Of a DNA stretch of 64,000 nt, positions 61,101 to 64,000 are shown one piece after another. Origin of the DNA: Hawksworthiomyces lignivorus (lineage: Eukaryota; Ascomycota; Sordariomycetes; Ophiostomatales; Ophiostomataceae). The notes below the pieces were generated by a model that saw nothing but the letters and a program-made list of their open reading frames with translations, ran no database searches and had not been told where the DNA came from. Position 1 is the stretch's first letter. Each line of letters starts with the position of its first letter. Where the stretch lies: positions 62,001 through 126,000 of the forward strand of contig NTMA01000012.1 of assembly GCA_002917075.1 (NCBI GenBank). Reading direction: 5' to 3'. A program made the position numbers and the translations under genes.

Positions 61101-63244
61101 CCCATGCTTCCATGAAGGATTGGCTCAGACGCGGCCAAGAGAGCAGACTATGAGACCTTTAAAATGGATCCAACGCAGACGAGACCACAAAAACGCCAAA
61201 CCAGTCAATGAGCTTGCCCGCCCCTCTTCTCCCGGTGCCCCACTCCATTCTTTCCGTCCTTCGGAAAGGCGGCGGTACAGGCCCAAGCCGGACCAAACAA
61301 AAAACGCCCCCGAGCAAACGAAAATTCACGCTGTGATCTCCACTTTGACCCGTTGTACCTGTTCGCCACTGTGCCTGAAGCCGTTCATTTGTGCATGGGA
61401 ATTGACTCGAAGGAATGATGACGGGATAGGCATCGCCCCTTACTTCCCTCCATTATTGGCTGCTCCGCTTCCTTTGTACCTGCCAGTGTGGCTTCAGCTT
61501 TCGTCTGTCAATGCGAGTGAATCGAAATATATGTGCGAACAGTGCAAGTTTCGTTCATTGAAGTCCCACCAAGCACCAACAGACAACGGGAGCGAGTCCT
61601 ACGCCCACACCACAACTTTCTGCCCCAGCAAATCACATACTGTCGCACGTCGTGGGAGGACCCCTTTGTGCTTCTCTCTGTTTCTATTTGACCGTTAAGT
61701 TGACTGCACTGTTGCAATTCTACTCTCAGTCCGCACTGGAATTTTAGTGCTTACAGCCTGGCCAAGAACAGTCTTCAGCGAACCACATTCTGTCCTTAGG
61801 AAAAGAGTTGACGTGTCTGCCGTCCATCCGTCAACGCGGACAGCGTACCTTCTCCTGCATTGGTTGAGATTGGCAAGTCTGTATCTTGCCGATATAGAAT
61901 TGGTGCAGTTCTCTTGTTCGTTTTAGATCGATTTTTTAAAAATTGTGCCCGAAGCTAAAAGGAACTCTGCTACGAATAATGTGATTCACTCCTGCCGCTG
62001 CCCATTTGGATTTTCTTCCTCTGCAGGGCTTTATCCAAGGATGACAGGCTTGGAAGACAGAGCACTGGCCAGTGACATGCGAGGTTCAGGTTCCTCCTGT
62101 CTTCGTTTTCTTGCTTTGCTGGGTCCAAGACATCAAAGCCTAATGCGCCTCCCAATTGCAGCGGGCTTAGAATTTCTATGGATAGAATTGCATTCGTGGC
62201 ATTTATAGTGCACCTATCTGAGGCTACTGAACACTGGTTTATATGGTCTCCTTACGAAGGAGCATTGCCGAAACAAGAGCCACCATGCCTTAGCCAACGG
62301 GACAGCTTCGTAAGGCAGTGTGCTCGTGCTCAATATTTTGACGTCGTGTTTCGCTACGTCTCGCCCCGAACTCTCTTCAGGACTTCCCAACATCGTTGTG
62401 CTTCTGGTGGATACGAGAAGAAATGTGGCAGGCTGAGAAGCCCTTGCGCCACACATTCGGCTAGGGAGTGGTGCATTTTGATGCCTGTCCTCGTGAAGGA
62501 AGTTAGCCGACCATCCAAGCAAGGAGAAAGATCAGAGATGGGCTCCGATTTACTATGGATTTTATTCTACGCCGCTCGTTGGGTGTTATTTTAATGATAC
62601 GGACGCGGGTGTAAAAGAATGATGTGTATAGTTCTACGCTCGTCTTCTTGGGCATAATCCCCCAAACTGCGTTTACTAGATGACCCCGAGTAACAGCTTA
62701 TCGTAGAAGTGACAGGGAATCTTCTCATTTCGTGCTGCTGTAATCCACTCTGTTTAACAGAAGATGCCTTGGTAGGTTAGGTGTCGCAACCTGCTGTTGT
62801 ACGCATCTTGTCAAGGAGGAAAGATAGTTTACAGGCCAGTTGTTCTTTTTCCTCTCGATTGCTTTGCAACGTGAAGTCGTGAGATCATTGAGTGTGAAGC
62901 AAAGACTTTCTTCATAGTTGAAGTAGGGGGTTTTTAATTGAGAAAGCAACGCTTGCCATCACTGTTAAGAATGTTATAGAATTGATCAAACGGAATGGAC
63001 CTACTAATCTTTCAACAGAGCATGTCGTAAGCTAGTAGAATAAACTGAAGCCGAACACATCTCCATGAGGAGGCAAAGCAAGACTAACTAGTCGCAAATT
63101 TTTTTAGTCTATTAGAATGCCATGGTCAAAGAGTATAAGGAAGTATATGCCATGACCAAAGTTAGTCCAGGAAGCGATGCTCCGTAAATAAGAAAACAGG
63201 CAGAAGAAAGAAAACCCTTTACCCGTGTGCAACCTCTGCGGCTT
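55120..63244. other. Second gene-poor region (about 8 kb)
   Basis: No recognisable gene. The longest frame is 60970-61698 (plus, 242 codons, ATG start), which has no domain, mixed composition and no clear splice context, so it is not called. TACTCCGTAC-like words occur near 57292, 57446, 57725, 59775, 60572 and 63180. The first few hundred bases are the 3' region of the Ecl1-type gene. Confidence 0.5.
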
Positions 63245-64000
63245 CTATACACAGATCACCAGCTGGTCGAAGCCTTTCGCCAAGGCATCCTCGCCGCCGG
63301 CCGCTTCAATCTCGAATTCGACGTCTGGCTGTGCTTCACGGTAGAGCGCATGGGGCTCGCTGGCCATTTTGAAGTTATAAGCAGCCTCCTCATCAGAGAT
63401 GATCTGCTTCTTCAGTTGGCTGTTGCTGCCCCCGCTACCTGCGACCGCCGCCTCTACTTGCAGCTGGATGGCGCACGACCGGTCCAGCAAGCCAAAAAGA
63501 AACCCGGCCTCGTCTACAGTTTGGCCCACCGTCAGCAAGCCGTGGTTGAGGAGGATGGCAGCCTTGTGTGCCGGAGCCAGCACGGCCGCGATGCGCTCTC
63601 CCTCTTCGTCAGCAAAGACGATGCCGCCGTACTGGCCGTAGACGGCATGTGCACCATACAGCGTGCATACGTCTTGCGTGAGCATGTCGAGCGGACGACC
63701 AAATGCGGCCCAAGCTCGGCCAGCCATGGTGTGCGCGTGCGCAACGGCATGTACGTCGTGGGGCCGCGCACGATGTACGGCGCGGTGAATGAGGAATCCC
63801 GCAGCATTGGCGGTACGCTTGTTGGTGGTAGGGTTTCCTCGCCCGGCGACGATACGGCCGGTCTCGATATCGATGAGCAGCATGTCACCGGCTGTCAGCA
63901 TGCCGAAGTGGCGCGACAGTGGGTTCATCCACATACAACCCGGGTACTCGGGGTCGCGCACTGAAATGTGGCCGCTTTGCCCCTCAGTGAAGCCCTGGCG
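63245..64000 (-). CDS. Class II aldolase/adducin-domain protein (N-terminus beyond the window)
   Basis: The frame is open to the right edge, so the coding start lies outside; 252 C-terminal residues are seen, ending FDQLVICV. Sequence in order: RQGFTEGQSGHISVRDPEYP, MWMNPLSRHFGMLTAGDMLL, a zinc-ligand-like HAVAHAHTM, FGRPLDMLTQDVC, and a third His in LLNHGLLTVGQTVDEAGFLF. These match the class II aldolase/adducin fold (fuculose-phosphate aldolase-like), of which ascomycetes have several copies that are usually annotated only by domain. The two H-x-H histidines and the later His are kept, so an active metal enzyme is plausible; the substrate is unknown. A non-ATG GTG at 63961 is not the start because the family sequence continues upstream of it. 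The gene is GC-rich compared with the adjacent desert. Confidence 0.88.
   Translation of the reverse strand, partial: RQGFTEGQSGHISVRDPEYPGCMWMNPLSRHFGMLTAGDMLLIDIETGRIVAGRGNPTTNKRTANAAGFLIHRAVHRARPHDVHAVAHAHTMAGRAWAAFGRPLDMLTQDVCTLYGAHAVYGQYGGIVFADEEGERIAAVLAPAHKAAILLNHGLLTVGQTVDEAGFLFGLLDRSCAIQLQVEAAVAGSGGSNSQLKKQIISDEEAAYNFKMASEPHALYREAQPDVEFEIEAAGGEDALAKGFDQLVICV

Noticed and set aside
60970..61698. 242-codon ATG frame in the right desert
   Set aside because: No recognisable motif, mixed composition and no supporting context; kept as region note only.

Overview
This window looks like nuclear DNA of a filamentous ascomycete (Pezizomycotina). The reasons are: short GT-AG introns (about 45 to 130 nt) with CTAAC/CTGAC branch-site-like sequences; fungus-specific families (PSP1 protein, Rix7, Chs7-like/chitin synthase III subunit, DUF1763/LYR protein, Ecl1-type zinc protein, SP-family sugar porter with a long N-tail); C/T-rich leaders; and homopolymer-rich intergenic DNA carrying many copies of TACTCCGTAC-like words. 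I cannot name a genus.

Layout. 1-4.7 kb: long C/T-rich leader, then a two-exon PSP1-domain gene (+). 6.3-7.5 kb: four-exon unknown gene (+). 7.8-9.1 kb: exosome subunit Rrp42 (+), convergent with a mitochondrial membrane protein (-, 9.4-10.4 kb). 11.9-13.1 kb: cytochrome c (+) with a 690-nt first intron, convergent with the ribosome-biogenesis AAA-ATPase Rix7 (-, 13.9-16.4 kb). 17.1-18.6 kb: five-exon mitochondrial carrier (-). 20.9-21.3 kb: DUF1763/LYR protein (-). 21.9-24.4 kb: sugar transporter (-) whose start codon is unresolved. 30.0-31.5 kb: six-exon Chs7-like gene (+). 32.8-34.7 kb: TFIIH subunit Ssl1/p44 (+). 34.7-54.4 kb: a desert of about 20 kb with repeats but no recognisable gene. 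54.4-55.1 kb: Ecl1-type zinc protein (+). 55.1-63.2 kb: a second desert. 63.2-64.0 kb: class II aldolase/adducin-fold enzyme (-), cut by the right edge.

The genes are mostly unrelated housekeeping genes. The themes that recur are mitochondria (cytochrome c, carrier, LYR protein, membrane protein), RNA and ribosome production (Rrp42, Rix7, Ssl1) and cell wall or sugar uptake. I see no secondary-metabolite cluster, CRISPR array, rRNA or tRNA. All exon models were built by hand from reading frame, splice consensus and family conservation; the spliced models with a resolved start close in frame.
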